From DASWIG01 sp965371445 (lineage in GTDB: Bacteria; Acidobacteriota; Thermoanaerobaculia; Multivoradales; J023): a DNA stretch of 43,618 bases. The DNA is taken from NCBI GenBank assembly GCA_965371445.1, contig CBDUYN010000076.1, positions 1 to 43,618 on the forward strand, given 5' to 3'. This document shows, one piece after another, positions 1 to 13,300 of this stretch (the first letter of the stretch is position 1; every line of letters begins with the position of its first letter). Made by a program: the position numbers and the translations under genes. Below the pieces are notes generated by a model that saw nothing but the letters and a program-made list of their open reading frames with translations, ran no database searches and was not told the DNA's origin.

Positions 1-1280
1 AGCGACGGATCCATGCGTACCCACGTATCCCCTGGACCCGGAGTGACACCCCGGTCCGGGAAGTAGTCGATAAACGCCTTCACCCAAACGTGTGACATCC
101 GCGCCCCGACTACCTGGCTGCCCTCAGTCAACAGGACGATCGGCACCCCCGCCGTGGTCAGCAGGTCCCCGGCCCGCCAGGGATCATCCAGACCCGTGAT
201 GTTGGTCAAGATCTCCGTAGAGATCTGAACCTCCCCCCACTCGAACCGCGCATCGACGCCCGCCGCCGTCAAGAGATCCCGCAGCAGCCAGGCCTGGTCC
301 CAGGACGTTCCCGACTTCTCCCACAGCGTCCCCAGGGGATCCTTGAACGCTCCCCACTTGGGGTCGTAATCCATGTTGTTGTGAACATATTCGAAGATTT
401 CTGCCGGCGAATTGCCCAGGCTTTCGGCCAACGCTACGATTTCCGGTGCGATACCGTCCTTCGAGATCACCTCACGAGGGGTCGACGGCGTAACTTGGGC
501 ACCGCTCTTCGCGGCGATCTCCACCGCGGACACCTCCTCCGACCGCGCTTTCTTCTCCACTCGCCGCAGCGGCAACGGACGGTCCACGAACCGCGGCGAA
601 CGGCTGGGACGCTTCGTCTCGACGGTCTGGAGCATCTTCAGCGCGCCGATCTTCTGCGCCAGCGTGCCCTTCATCTCGGCGTCCTGGGTCTCGGCGACGA
701 TCGGACGCACGGAGTCGAACAGGCGGTCGAGCTTGACCTGCATCTCCGCGTGCTTGGCCTGGACCTTGGCGGGCAGGCCCTCCGGAAGGGGGAGCGTGAG
801 ATCGTCCTGCAAGGCGTGGTGGAGGTTGCGCAGGATGGCCCTCTGCGACGCCTCCGGCAAGGCTTTGCCGTTCTTCGGCTGGGTGAGCTGCATGAGATCT
901 TGGATCACGCCCTCTATGCGGTAAGGGGCGTGCTCCCGCTTGACCTGCTCGATCTGCGGCATGTAGGGATTCGCGGCGACCTGCTCCTCGTGCTTGCGCA
1001 GGACTTCCTGCAAGCGCTTGAGCCCCGCCTCCTTCACCGGATCGAGCTCGCCCACGAAGAGCTTCTTCACCGAATCGAAGAGCGACTCGTGGTCGGGCCG
1101 CAGCTTCTCGACCGGGATGTCGAGGAATTCGGAGATCTCCTTGAGGCGGGCCTCCTTCTGCTCGTAGACCTGGTGGGCGTAGACGAACTGCCGTCCGTCG
1201 ACCATGTAGAAGAGCTCGACGGCCATCAAGGTCAGAATGAAGACCCGGTTCTTCTGTAGAGTGTGCCGAAACCACTTCAT
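1..1280 (-). CDS. RHS-type protein N-terminal region with transglutaminase-like domain (3' part outside window)
   Basis: Partial gene, open to the left edge; 426 codons are visible. The start is ATG at 1280 with a strong AAGGAGG Shine-Dalgarno 8-9 nt upstream. Residues 1-35 form an uncleaved-looking signal anchor (basic KWFRH, then a hydrophobic run). A charged helical region of about 250 residues follows. The visible C-terminal part is a transglutaminase-like domain with GTSWDQAWLL, then SHVWVK and RMDPS. In the normal Cys-His-Asp triad the Cys position is Ser here (GTSWD), so transamidase or protease activity is doubtful. The sequence is clearly paralogous to the N-terminus of the RHS gene at 23512-30570, so an RHS repeat region probably follows outside the window; that is inference. 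It lies 38 nt downstream of the giant gene and is presumably co-transcribed with it. Confidence 0.85.
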   Translation of the reverse strand, partial: MKWFRHTLQKNRVFILTLMAVELFYMVDGRQFVYAHQVYEQKEARLKEISEFLDIPVEKLRPDHESLFDSVKKLFVGELDPVKEAGLKRLQEVLRKHEEQVAANPYMPQIEQVKREHAPYRIEGVIQDLMQLTQPKNGKALPEASQRAILRNLHHALQDDLTLPLPEGLPAKVQAKHAEMQVKLDRLFDSVRPIVAETQDAEMKGTLAQKIGALKMLQTVETKRPSRSPRFVDRPLPLRRVEKKARSEEVSAVEIAAKSGAQVTPSTPREVISKDGIAPEIVALAESLGNSPAEIFEYVHNNMDYDPKWGAFKDPLGTLWEKSGTSWDQAWLLRDLLTAAGVDARFEWGEVQISTEILTNITGLDDPWRAGDLLTTAGVPIVLLTEGSQVVGARMSHVWVKAFIDYFPDRGVTPGPGDTWVRMDPS

Positions 1281-1318
1281 GACGTTCTTTCCTCCTTGAT
1301 CCTACCTGCTTGACCGGC

Positions 1319-4300
1319 TCAGCCGCCACCGTTCCCATTCCCATTCCCATTTCCGTTGCCGCTGCCGCCACCGTTGCCGTTGCCGCCACCGTTGCCACCG
1401 CCACCACCGCCATCGTCCTCGGGACACGGGATGTTGACGTAGGCGTCGAGCTGGTCCTTGATCCAATGACCGTACTCACGGTCTTCGCCCCGCGGGTCAC
1501 TGCCCGGCGGATAGGCGGCCAGGAAGGCGTCAGCCTCCGCGACGATCGGCAGGATAAAGGGATCCGAGCCGCGGGCCAGGTCAAGCTTCGTTGCCACCAA
1601 CTGCAGCGCGACGTGGTACGACGCGTCGGGTCCCTTGTACTCGAGGAAGGCCAACAGCTCCTCGAGCTCGTACTCGACGCCGCCCAGCTCCAGCCAGTAG
1701 ACCGGCCACACGTCCGTGTGGGTCTTCCAGTAGCCGTGCGAGCGCGGACAGAAGTCGTCGTTTAGGATCGTGCCCACACCCTGCGGATCCAGGACGACCA
1801 AACCTCCGGCGCCTACCGCGTTGAAGAGATCCACCATGAAGGTCTCGTTGGGCTCGTCGATCTCGTCGCCCACCACCGGGACGGCGAGCGTCTGCTCCGT
1901 CGTCCCCACCGGGAAGGTGAGGTGGCCGCTCGTCGTCAGGTAGTCCTCGCCGGTGAGCGCCGTGCCGTCGGCCGTCACGTAGTCGATGTCGACCTGGTGC
2001 TCCCAGGCACAGGAAAGGCCGACCGTGAAGAGCGCGTCGGTCCATCCGGAGTCGCCCTCGTAGACCTGGACGTCGTTAATCGTCAAGGTCGGCGCCCGGT
2101 GCGAGCGCAGGCTTAAGGCATCGACGAAGGCGTCCGCGTCGACACCCGTGAAACGCGTCGCGATCAAGCTCACTCGGATCCAACCGGTGCCGGCCGGCGC
2201 CGCCCGGACGTCCGAGAGGCGAGTCCACTCGAAGGGGCTCGTGACCTCGCCCGAGTCGTAGGCGTCGAGCACCACGAGGTTGTTGGTGTCGCGGTACTCG
2301 ACCCGGATCCGAACCACGTCGGGCGGGACCTCGTCGAAGGTGCGGACGAAGCCCTCGAAGGCGAAGACCTGCCCCGGCGCCGCGATCCGCAACGCGTAGG
2401 AGCGTACGTCGACTTCCTGGTAGAGCTCCGAAAGGCCGCTCGACCCGGCGAAGAACGTCACCCGGCCGTCGACCGGATCCGGCGGCGAGAAGCGCCGCTG
2501 CCAGTCGCTGCCGTCCGCGTGGGTCCAGCCCGGGATCTCGACCTCTGTGCCACGCCGCTCGGCACTCGGGTTCACCAGCAGGTTCGGACCTTCGCAGAGC
2601 TCGTCGTCGAGGATCGTGCCCAGGCCAGTGCCGTCTGCGATCCTCGCCTCGACAGCGTTCGTGAGCTCGACGGTGAAGGTCTCCTCCAGCTCCTCGAGGA
2701 TCAGATCGCCCACAACCGGCACCGTGAGGCTCTGCTCGGTCGTGAATGCCGGGAAGACCAGAGTGCCGGACGTGGCGAGATAGTCCTCGCTCTCGCTTGC
2801 CGTGCCGGCCAGCGTCGCGTAATCCACGCGGATCTCGCGGTCCGCCTGCGTCGAAAGCGTCACGGTGAAGACAGCGTCGGTGGCACCCGAGTCGCCCTCC
2901 TCGACCGTGACGTCGTCGATCGAGATCAAGGCTTCGTCGTCGTCGACGATCGTACCCGCACCGGTGCCGTCGACGATGACGACATGCTGCGGGTTGGTCA
3001 GCTCGACGGTGAAGCTCTCGTCGCGCTCGTCGACCAGGTCGCCAACAACCTGCACCCTCAGCGTGGCGGTGAGCGAGCCGGCCGGGATCGTCGCCGGGCC
3101 GGAGGCGGCGAAGTAGTCGCTGCCTGCAATCGCCGTAATGTCGGCGCTGGCGTAACCCAGGTTGACGTTGAAGCCGCTTGCGGTAGTGAGCGTCAAGGTG
3201 AACAAAGCGTCGATGGTACCGCTGTCGCCTTCGACGACGGTCACATCGTCGATCGAGACGTCGGGCGGATCGTCGTCGTCGACGATCGTGCCGACGGCCT
3301 CGCCGTCGCCGACGGTAACGTTGACCGGGCCCGTCAGCGTGACGGTGAAGGTCTCGTCGGGCTCGTCAAGCGTGTCGTCGGTGACCGCGACGCTGACCGT
3401 CTGCTCGGTCGTGCTGGCCGGGAAGACCACGGTGCCGGAGACGGCCGTGTAGTCGAAGCCGGCGCGCGCGCTCGTATCGGTGCTCGCGTAGCTCACCCGC
3501 AGCTCGCGTCCGCTCGCGGTGTCGAGCCGCAGCGTGAAGACGGCGGAACCGGCGTTCTCGGCGACGCTCACGTCGTCGATCGAGATCGCCGGCGGCGGGT
3601 CGTCGTCGACGATCGTGCCGACGGCCGGCGCGGCCGGCAGGACGGCGTGCTCGGCGTTCGAGAGCGTCAGGGTGAAGGTCTCGTCGTCCTCGTCGAGCGT
3701 GTCGTCCGCGATCGGCACGCTGAGCGTCGCCTCGGTCACCCCGGCGGGGAACGTGAGGCTGCCGCTCGTCGCCGTGTAGTCGAGGCCCGCCAGGGCACTG
3801 ACGTCCGCGGTGGCGTAGCCCACCGTGACGTCAAAGCCGCTCTCGGCCGAGAGCGCGACGGTGAAGACCGCCTCGACCAACGGACCCTCCGTGACCGTGA
3901 CTCCGGTGACCGAAAGCACCGGCGGCGGATCGTCGTCGAGGATCGTACCGACGCCGTTCGCGTCGCCGAGCGTGACGTTCACCGGGCTCGTGAGCACGAC
4001 GGAGAAAGCCTCGTCGGGCTCGTCCAGGGCGTCGCCCGTGACCGCAACGCTCAGCGTGGCGTTCGTCAAGCCGGCGGGGATCGCCACCTGGCCCGCGGCC
4101 GCCGAGTAGTCGCTGCTGGCGAGCGCCGTGGCATCGGCCGTCAGGTAACCCACCGTGATGTCGAAGCTGCTCGGAGCGGTCAGCGTCAGCAGGAAGGTCG
4201 CGCTGCCGGCGCTCTCCTCGACGGTCACGTCACCGATCGAGACGAGCGGCGGATCGTCGTTGTCGAGGATCGTACCGACGCCGCCTGCGTCGGCGAGCAC

Positions 4301-7300
4301 CGCGCCGTCGGCGCCGGTGAGCGTCAGCGTGAAGGGCTCGTCGGGCTCGTCGATCAGATCCGAGACGATCGTCACGGGAACCGTCGCCGTCGTCTCGCCC
4401 GGGGCGAGGGTGACTTCGCCCAACGCGCTCTCGTAGTCGGCGCCGGCGGCGGCCGCCGCGTCCGCGGTGGCGAAGCTCAACGTCACCGGACGGTTGCTCG
4501 GCTCCGAGAGGCTGACTGTGAAGACGGCCGTGCCGTCGCTTTCGCCGACGGTGACGTCGTCGATCGAAGCCTCCGGAGTGATGAAGACCTCGGTCGCCGT
4601 CGCGTCGCCCGCGGGCTCCGTGTCGGGATCGTCGCTCGGCACCGGATCGAGCTCCGCCGACGTCACGCTCGCCTGGTTCGCGACCGTGGTCTCCTCCCAC
4701 AGGAACGAATCGGCAATCGTCGCCCGGAAGGTTACCGTGACCGGGTCGGCAGCCACCGTGCCCAGGACGACCCGGACCGGATCTTCACCGACGACGGTCC
4801 CCTCAGAGGTCTGAGCCGTCCCGGCGACAAGCGTCAGGTAGGCGCCGAGCGTGTCCGTCAGAACGACGCTCGTCGCGCCAGTGTTGCCGGTGTTCTTGAC
4901 GAGGATCGTGTAGAGCAGCTCGTCGCCCGGCGAGGCGGCGGAGTCGCCGCCGGCGTCGGTGAAGAGCGTGTCGCTCTTCTCCACCACCAGCACCGGGGCC
5001 GCAGTAATCGGCGTCACCGTCGGATCCGCGTCGCCGCCAGCGTCGGGATCGTCGGTCAGGACGTCGTCGAGGCCGTCGGCCGCCACGGCGCCCTGGTTCG
5101 AGACCTCGGTGACGCCCGCCGGGATCGGGTTCACCACCGCGACGCGGAAGGTGATCGTCACCTCGGCACTGACCGCGATCTCGCCGACGTCGACTTCAAC
5201 GTCCACGCCGTCGGCGACCGTTCCGGCGCTCGCCGTGACCGATCCGGCCACCAGCATCGTGTGCTTGGGCACCGGGTCGAGGAAGTAGACGCCGGTGGCG
5301 GCGCGGGAGCCCTCGTTCGACAGCGTGACGGTGTAGGCGATCTCGTCGCCCGGCGACGGCACGCCGTTGCCGTCGTGGTCGGCGGCGAGCGCGTCGGTCT
5401 TCTTCGCCACGAGCCGCGGCGCCGCCGTGACCTGGGTCACCGTCGGATCGGCCGCGCCGTCGACGTCGGGGTCGTCGGTCAAAAGAACCGGCAGCTGGTC
5501 GCTTAAGACGGTGCCCCGGTTCGAGACCGTGTCGACGCCGAGGGGGAACGGCCGGACGACGGTGACGTCGAAGGTCACGACCGCCGAGGCACCCGCGGCC
5601 AGGACACCCACGTCGACCTCGACGGGCTCTTCCGTCACCACATCGCCGAGGCTCGCCGTAACCGAGCCCGCCACCAGGACGGTGTGCTCGGGCACGAGGT
5701 CGCGTACCAGGACGCCGGAGGCCGCGCTGGTCCCCATGTTCTCCACGGTGATCGTGTAGCGGACGACATCGCCGGGGCTCGCCACCTCGTCGAGATCCTG
5801 GTCGACCAGCAGGGCATCCGTCTTCGCCGCCGTGAGCTCCGGCGTCCCGGCGACCGGCGTCACCGTGGGATCGCCCGGCGACGCGGTCGCGGGGTCGTCG
5901 CTTGGTACCGGATCGAGCTCGGCGCTCGACACGACGGCCTGGTTCGAGACCTCGGTGACTCCGGCCGGCAGCAAGGCGTCGATCCGGACCGCGAAGCTGA
6001 CGCTGACCGCACTCCCCGACTCCAGGGAGCCCAGGCTCACCTCCAGCGGGCTCTCGCTCACCACGGTGCCCGGGGTCACGACCGAGCCCGCGACGAGAGA
6101 TGTGTGGACGGGAATCGAGTCGACGAGGGTGACGGCAGTCGCCGGACCGGCGCCGGTGTTGCCCACCTCGATCGAGTAGAGGAGCGTCTCCCCGGGGTTG
6201 GCGACGCCGTCGCCGTTCGTGTCGGCGGCGAGCGTCACGGCCTTGCCGGCGGTCAGGACCGGATCGGTGTCGCACAGCGGCGCGATGGGGACGCACAGGG
6301 TGTTGTTCTCCTCGCGGCACTCGTTGGCCTGGCCGGTTCCGCTGCCGTCGTCGTCGGCGACCACGCACAGCGTCTCGGCGCCGGACGGCGGCGAGACGAC
6401 CGCCAGGGCCACCTCGGTCAGCCCTTCGGGATCCAGGGCCTCCGTCGTCTGCACGACGCCGAGGAGCTCGCCGCCCGCCGCCGGGTCCCCGGCGTAGAAG
6501 GCGACGTTCAGGGCAGCGCCGACGAGGTTGTCGCCGTCGTTTCTGATCCTGGCTCGCAGCTCGACGCCCTCGGGGCACGAGACGGTGTCGACGCTCAGGT
6601 CGGCCGCGACCAGGTCCGGCGCGGCGATTGAGCTCCTGCCTCCCTGGGTCTGCCGGCGGTAACTGTTCAATCCCGGCTCGAGCCAGCCGTTCAACGCCAC
6701 CGTCGGGATCGACAGGTCGTCCGCGACGTTGGTGACGTGGTAGGCGTGCTGGTTCCAGACCCGGCGGGCCGGGACCCAGTTGTCGGCCTCGTCGCCGAAG
6801 ACGAAGATCCCCGAGCTGTACACCCCGACCGATCCACCGTAGCCGAGGATCTGATTACGGCCTACGACGATCTCGGCGTTGCCGTCGGCGTCGACGTCGG
6901 CGATCACGGGGTACTCCCAGAGGGTGCCCGAGGGATTGGGTGTCTCAAAGAGCACGGTGCCGTCGCGGCCGGCGAAGACCCGCAGGTATTTCTGGTCGTT
7001 GTAGACGACCTCGGCCGCGCCGTCGCCGTCGAAGTCGAAAACCGCCGAGCCGGTCGCCCCGGAGGAGCTGTCGGACACGGTCGAGTGCCAAAGCAACGAG
7101 CCGTCACCTTCCAGCACGAGGTACTGCGTGCTGCCGGCTACACCGATCTCGGGAGCGCCGTCGCCGTCGAAGTCGGCGACGGTCGGCGACCCACCTTTGA
7201 CGATCCCATCCGGAGTGACCATCCACAGTAGCTCGCCGTCGTGCTCCGAGAGGCGGATCTGTCCATTTCCCACGGTGACCACCTCCGGATAGGGATCGGC

Positions 7301-10300
7301 GTCGAAGTTGCCGACCGCCGAGAACCCTTCGGACAGGTTGGTGCTGAAGAAAATCGAGCCGTCATGGCGCCAGGCCCGGTTGCCGGAGATGATCTCCGCC
7401 TTTCCGTCGAGATCGAGGTCGGCTACGGTCACGGCACCACCCCGAGTCCCATGGCTGCCGCCCGCCGTGGCGTCGACGACCCACCGTACGGCACCGTCGG
7501 CGTCGAGCACAGCCGCACCCACCACGACCTCCGGCAGGCCGACGCCGTCGACGTTGGCGATCGCCAGTGACCCCTCTTTGGGGTTGACCCCGCCCTGGAA
7601 CCACTTGAGCTCTCCGGTGTGCTCCAGGGCCATGACGCCGGACGGGTTGTAGCGCGCGACGAGGATTTCCGGCAGACCGTCGGCGTCGATGTCGCCGACC
7701 GCGATCCCGCCAGGTGACCAGGTTCGGAAGGCGGGGTCCGTCAGCTCGAAGACGGGACCGCTCCCGTCGCCGCTCACCACCCGCAGCACTCCCTGTATGA
7801 AGTTGTTGGCGTGGTCTCCGTTGGAGTGAAACAAGATGTCGGGCACCCCGTCGCCGCTGACGTCGGCCACCGATGGAGTCATCATGACGCCGTCGTAGGC
7901 GGGCACCTGGTCGCTGCCGGTCCAGGCCCACTCCAGGACCGGAGAGAAAATCCCGGGGGGTGGCTGATACTCGCAAAGCTCCGACTCATCGTCGTCGCGC
8001 ACCGTCGCAGCAGCCACCGGCTCGCTCGCCAGCGCACCGGCCGCGTTCGAGACGACGAGCTCAAACGTCTCGTCGCGCTCCGGCGTCGCATCGCCCAAGA
8101 CCTCCGCCGACACCTCCGCCCGCAGCTCTCCGGCGGGCAGCACGAGCGAGCCCACCAGGGCCGCATAGTCGCTTCCCGCGGTCGCCGTCGCGTCGCGGGT
8201 CGCGTAGTCGAAGCTGACCGGCTGATCGGAGACGCAGGAGAGGACGACGGGAAATCCAAGCGGAGTCGTGCCGGTGTCGCCCTCGTCGACGACGGCGTCG
8301 CCGATCGTCAATACCCGCGTTCCGAGGAGCCGCAGGGTCACGGCGTCGAAGAAAGCGCCGATCCGCCCCGTGGACGCGGCACGCCGCGCCACCAGCCGCA
8401 GGAGGACCGACCTCGTGCCCACCGGAGCGGCGCGCCGGTCGGTGACCGGGAGCCAGGAGGGGCTGGTGAGCTCGCCGCTGTCGAAGGTGCCCAGGACGGC
8501 GCCCGCGCCGTCCCGGTACTCGAGAACGATCCGCGCCGTGTCGCCGGCCGCCGACGCCACAAGGCCCTGGAGCGCCAGCTCCTGGCCGCCCGAGTCGATC
8601 GGCGCGGCATAGGCCGAGAGGTCGACCTCCTGGCTCAGGGTGGCGACGCCCGCCGCCGGCGGCGCGAAGGCGTAGCGTCCTTCGATCGGCTCCGGGACGC
8701 CGGCCGCCGGATCACCGGCATGCCAGCTCCAGGCGCCAGCGTCGGCGCTCCAGCCGACGATCCCCTGGCCCGGCGGCTCTTCGTTGCCGCCGTTTACGAG
8801 CAGATTCGGTCCCGGACACTCGCCGCCGAGGTCGTCGTCGAGGATCGTCACCTCGGCCCGGGCGTCGTCCAGCGACAGCGAGATCGGGGACGAGAAGAGG
8901 AGGGAGAAGGTCTCGTGGGGCTCGGGAACGCCGTCGCCGAGCACCGGCACGGTGACAAGCGTCTCGAGCTCGCCGGGAGCGAAGACGGCCTCGCCGACGA
9001 CCGGCGAGAAGTCCGCCCCGGCGAGCGCCGATCCGTCGATGGTCGCGTAGGCCACGCGGGCCGTGCGGTCGCTGGGCCCGGAGAGCCGCAGCACGAGCTC
9101 GGCGGAGGTACCGGCACCGTCGCCCTCGCGCACCACGACGTCGCCAGACGTGAGGACGACCTGCGCCTCGTCGTCCAGGATCAGCACGGAGACCGCATCG
9201 TCGCGGACGGAAACGGAGTCGCTGCTCAGCTCGACGACGAAGGTCTCCGCGTCCTCGTCGAGCGCGTCGTCGACAAGCGGGATCCGGAGGGTGCTGCTCT
9301 CCTCGCCGAAGGCGAAGGTCACGGTTCCCTCCCGGGCGAGAAAGTCGGCGCCGCCCAGGGCGGTCCCATCGACCGTTCGAAAGTCGACGGAGAGCTCTTC
9401 GCGGGCGGCGCAGCTCAGCCTCAGGGTGATCGCCGCCTCCCCGGAGGGCTCGTCCTCCCGGACGATGACCGCTTCGGCGTCGACGACCGGGGGTCTGCCC
9501 AAGGGCTTCAGGGAGAGGTCGTCGAAGAAGGCTTCGAGCCTGCCCGAGCCGCTCAGCCGCCGGCCGATCAGGCGGAGGCGGGCCCAGCGCGTCCCGGCCA
9601 CCGGCCGTTGCAGCCCGGCCAGCCGCCGCCACACGTCCGGCGCTGTCATCTCGCCAGTGTCGAAGATGTCGAGGACCGTCGCGTTCGCGGCGTCACGGAG
9701 CTCGACGACGACGCGGGCTCGATCCGCGTTTCGGGTCTTCACCGCACCGGTGAAGAGAAAGCGCTGGATTCCCCGGTCGATGCTCTCGGCGAAGGCCGAG
9801 AGGTCGACGTCCTGGATCAGCTCCGCCGACGCCACGTTGCCCGGGTTGAAGCTCCGGGAACCCTCCGGGGCGAAGCTGTCGGCGACGGCGGACCATTGGC
9901 CTCCCTCGACGGCGGTCCAGCCCGGGGTGTCGGCGTGGGGTTGCTCCTCGCCGCCTCGGTTTCTGAGCAGCTCCGGGCCCAGGCAGTCGTCCTCGTCGAG
10001 GATGAAGCCATCGGCTTCGCTACGGCCGAGCTGGCCGACGGAGGGGTTCGAAATCCCGAGACTCAGCGACTCGGACACCTCGGGGACGTCGTCGCCCAGG
10101 AGCGGCACCTCGATCGTCGCCTGGGTCTTGCCGGAGGAGAAGGTGAGCGTGCCGGACGTCGCCTCGTAGTCCTCGCCGGCGAGCGCCGTCACGTCGGACG
10201 TCGCATAGTCGACGGTGATCTTCTGCGAGATCGAACGCGACAGGGTGACGGAGAAGACGAGCTTGCCCGGGCTTGCCGGGCCGCCCTCGGCCGCCTGCGG

Positions 10301-13300
10301 CGCGTCGGCGATCGAGATCAGGACGTCGTCGTCGAGGATGCAGGCGCTGCGCCGGTCGACCCCGAGGGCACCGCTGGTCGTCGACGTCAGGACGAGCTCG
10401 AAGCATTCGTCGTTTTCCTGCAGCGTGTCGCCCACCACCGGAACCTGGACCTGCTTTTCCGTCTCGCCGGGCAGGAAGCTCAACGTGCCCGTGGTTTCGA
10501 GGAAGTCCTCACCAGCGGTCGCTGAGGTGCCCACCGCCGTGTAGCCGACGCGGAGCTCGATGTCGCTCGAACGGCTCAGCCGGACCTTGAAGGGGATCCA
10601 GGTCGTCCCGGAGTCGCCCTCGAGCACCGAGGTGGTCGGAAGGACGTCGACGTGCAGCTCGTCGTCCGTGATCGTCGCGACGCCCGCCGGATCGGCCACG
10701 GCGGCCTCGGTCGCGGCGCCGAGCCGCAGCTCGAAGCTCTCGTCGCCCTCTTGCCGGGTGTCGCCCAGGACGGTGACCGTCACCTCCTTGTGCGTCTCTC
10801 CCGGCAGGAAGACCAGGCTGCCGCTCGTCGCCGTGTAGTCCTCGGGCGCGGTCGCGGTGCCGTCGGCGGTGAAGTAGTCGACACCGACCGGCAGGAAGTG
10901 CGGGCAGACCAGGTCGACGTTGAGCTTCGCGGTCACCGTCCCCGCATCGCCCTCCACGACGGTCGTGTCGCTCACCTTGAGGACCGGCACCTCGAGGGAG
11001 TGGAGCGAGATCACGTCGAAGGTCGAATTGGAGTAGAAGGTGCCGTTGGCGCGGGAGATCAACCGGACGCGGACCGTCCTCGTCCCCGCCGGGGCCTGGA
11101 GGAGCTTGGCGAAACGCGGCCTGGTGGACCAGTAACGGTCGGGCTGGATGTCTACGGAGTAGGAAGCGGTCTCCAGGACCGCCTGGCCCGTGACGTCGCG
11201 CATCTCGACGACGATCTCGGGGTGGCCCGTGGCGTGATGACGCTCCAGGTATCCCTCGAAGCGGAACAGCTGACGGCCCAGGTCGATGCGCTCGGCGAAG
11301 CCGGAGACGTCGACGTCCTGGTAGATCTCGCGGTCGACGTAGCCTCCCAGCGCGCCGATGGAACGGGTGCGGTCGACGCCCGACCCCCAATAGGACCAGG
11401 AGCCCGCCGGGCCGACGATGGTCCAGCCGAAGATCTCGTCGCCCGGGACGTTGCCGCCGCCGTTGACCACCAGGTTGGGGCTCGCCGGGCAGTCGTAGTC
11501 GTCGTCCTCGATCACGACTTCGAAGCGCTCCGCAAGGACGGAGCCGTTGACCGGGTCGTAGAGCTCGATGAAGAAGCTCTCGTCGCCTTCCTGGCGGCGG
11601 TCGGCGATGTGGAGCACGCGCAGGGCCTGGACGGTCTCGCCCGGCTCGAACGTCAAGGTGTCGGTAGCGCTCTTGACGTCCTCGCCGACGACGGCGCTGC
11701 CGCTCACCAGACGGTATTTGACGGTCGCGGTGCGGATCACGGGACCCGGCAAGGAGACTCGGAAGAGGTTGGGTCCCCAGTTCGAAGCGGACGGCATGGG
11801 GTCGTCGCCCTCGACGATCGAGCCGCCTTCGACGACGAAGAGGGCGTCGTCGGAGACGATCGTGCCGTCGCCGAGCGCGTCGCGCAGCTCCGTGCCCTGC
11901 GGCGAGGAAAGCTCCACGGTGAACGTCTCGTGCACCTCGCCGATCGTTTCGTTAAGGATCGGCACCACCGCATGGTGGCTGGTTTCCCCCGGCGCGAAGG
12001 TGATCACTCCCGAAGACACCAGGTAGTCGCTCCCCGCCAGAGCCGTGCCGTCCTTCGTCTCCCAGGAGACCGAGACCTCGTGCTCGCTCGGGCACGCCAG
12101 GGTGACCGGAAAGGACATCTCCGACGTCGCGCTGTCGCCTTCGACGATCCGGGCGTCGCCGATCGAGATCTTGGGGCTTTCGGTGCCGTCGCAGAAATCG
12201 ATCTCGCAGATATACTGCAGGGCTTTCCCGTCCGTACCATGGTAGGCCTCAGCGGTAAAACCGTAGAAGACCTCTTCGACGCCGTTGAAGATCTCGCCGA
12301 CGACGTCGCGAGTGTAGAAGAGACGCTCATGGTCGTCGATGTGGACGTCGAGCGTCTGGTCGCGCTGGTTCCAGATCACCCGCAGCTCGTGCTCTTGGCC
12401 GTCGTTGGCCGTCCCGCCGTCGGGAAGGAACGAGGTGCTCGTCGGACCGCCCGGCAGGTAGGAAACCCCGCCCTGGTGAAAGTAGCCGTCGACCATGATC
12501 GACATGTGGTCGGGCTTTTCGAAAACGAGATCGGTCGTCAACTCGACACCTACCGACGGCTCGATACGCATGGCGAGAGAGCCATTTCCCATCGCCAGCT
12601 TATCCTTGTCCTGGAGGGCGAAGACGATCCCTCCCTGGCGGAGCGCCGGATCGCCGAGGAAGAACCGAAACCTCCTGTCGAAGCTCTTCCCGAGATCGAC
12701 CTTCTGCTTGTTCCAAACCGCGATCCTGCGCCATTTGCCGTCGTGGTTCAGGACCAGGCATTGTTCGACCGGCGGCGGTTCATAGGGCGGCGTCGGATAG
12801 CTGAGCCCGGTCCTGATGTGCCAACGGTCGTTGTCGGTAATGAGGACGCTCGCCTCCGCGCCAACGATCGCGCCGCCCACGGCGCCGGAGAGCGTCACGG
12901 TGAAGCGCTCGTCGCGCTCGGCGAGCAGGTCGTCGATCACCGGTACGCGGACCTCCTGCGCCGTCGTCCCCGGCGGGAACACGAGGGTGCCGGCCACCGC
13001 GTCATAGTCCTCGCCCGCCACCGCCGTCACGTCGGCGCTCCCGTACTCGACGCTCACTTCTTCCGAGCTCGGACGGCTCAGGACGACGGTGACCACCGCC
13101 TCGCCCGCGCCCTCGCGCACAGCGTCGTCGGTCGCCGAGATCAGGATAGCGTCGTCGTCGTAGATCGTCCCGGTCCCCTCTGGCCGCGCCAGGGCCGCGT
13201 TCACCGCGCCGGTCAGCAGCACCAGGAACGTCTCGTGATCCTCCTCCTCGGCGTCGCCGTAGACCGGGACGGCGATCTCCGCCGAGGTCGACCCGGCCGG

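Noticed and set aside
2620..4575. Regularly spaced similar DNA segments that might suggest a CRISPR or tandem DNA repeat
   Set aside because: They are coding Calx-beta repeats of ~110 residues with diverged codons, not short identical repeats with spacers.
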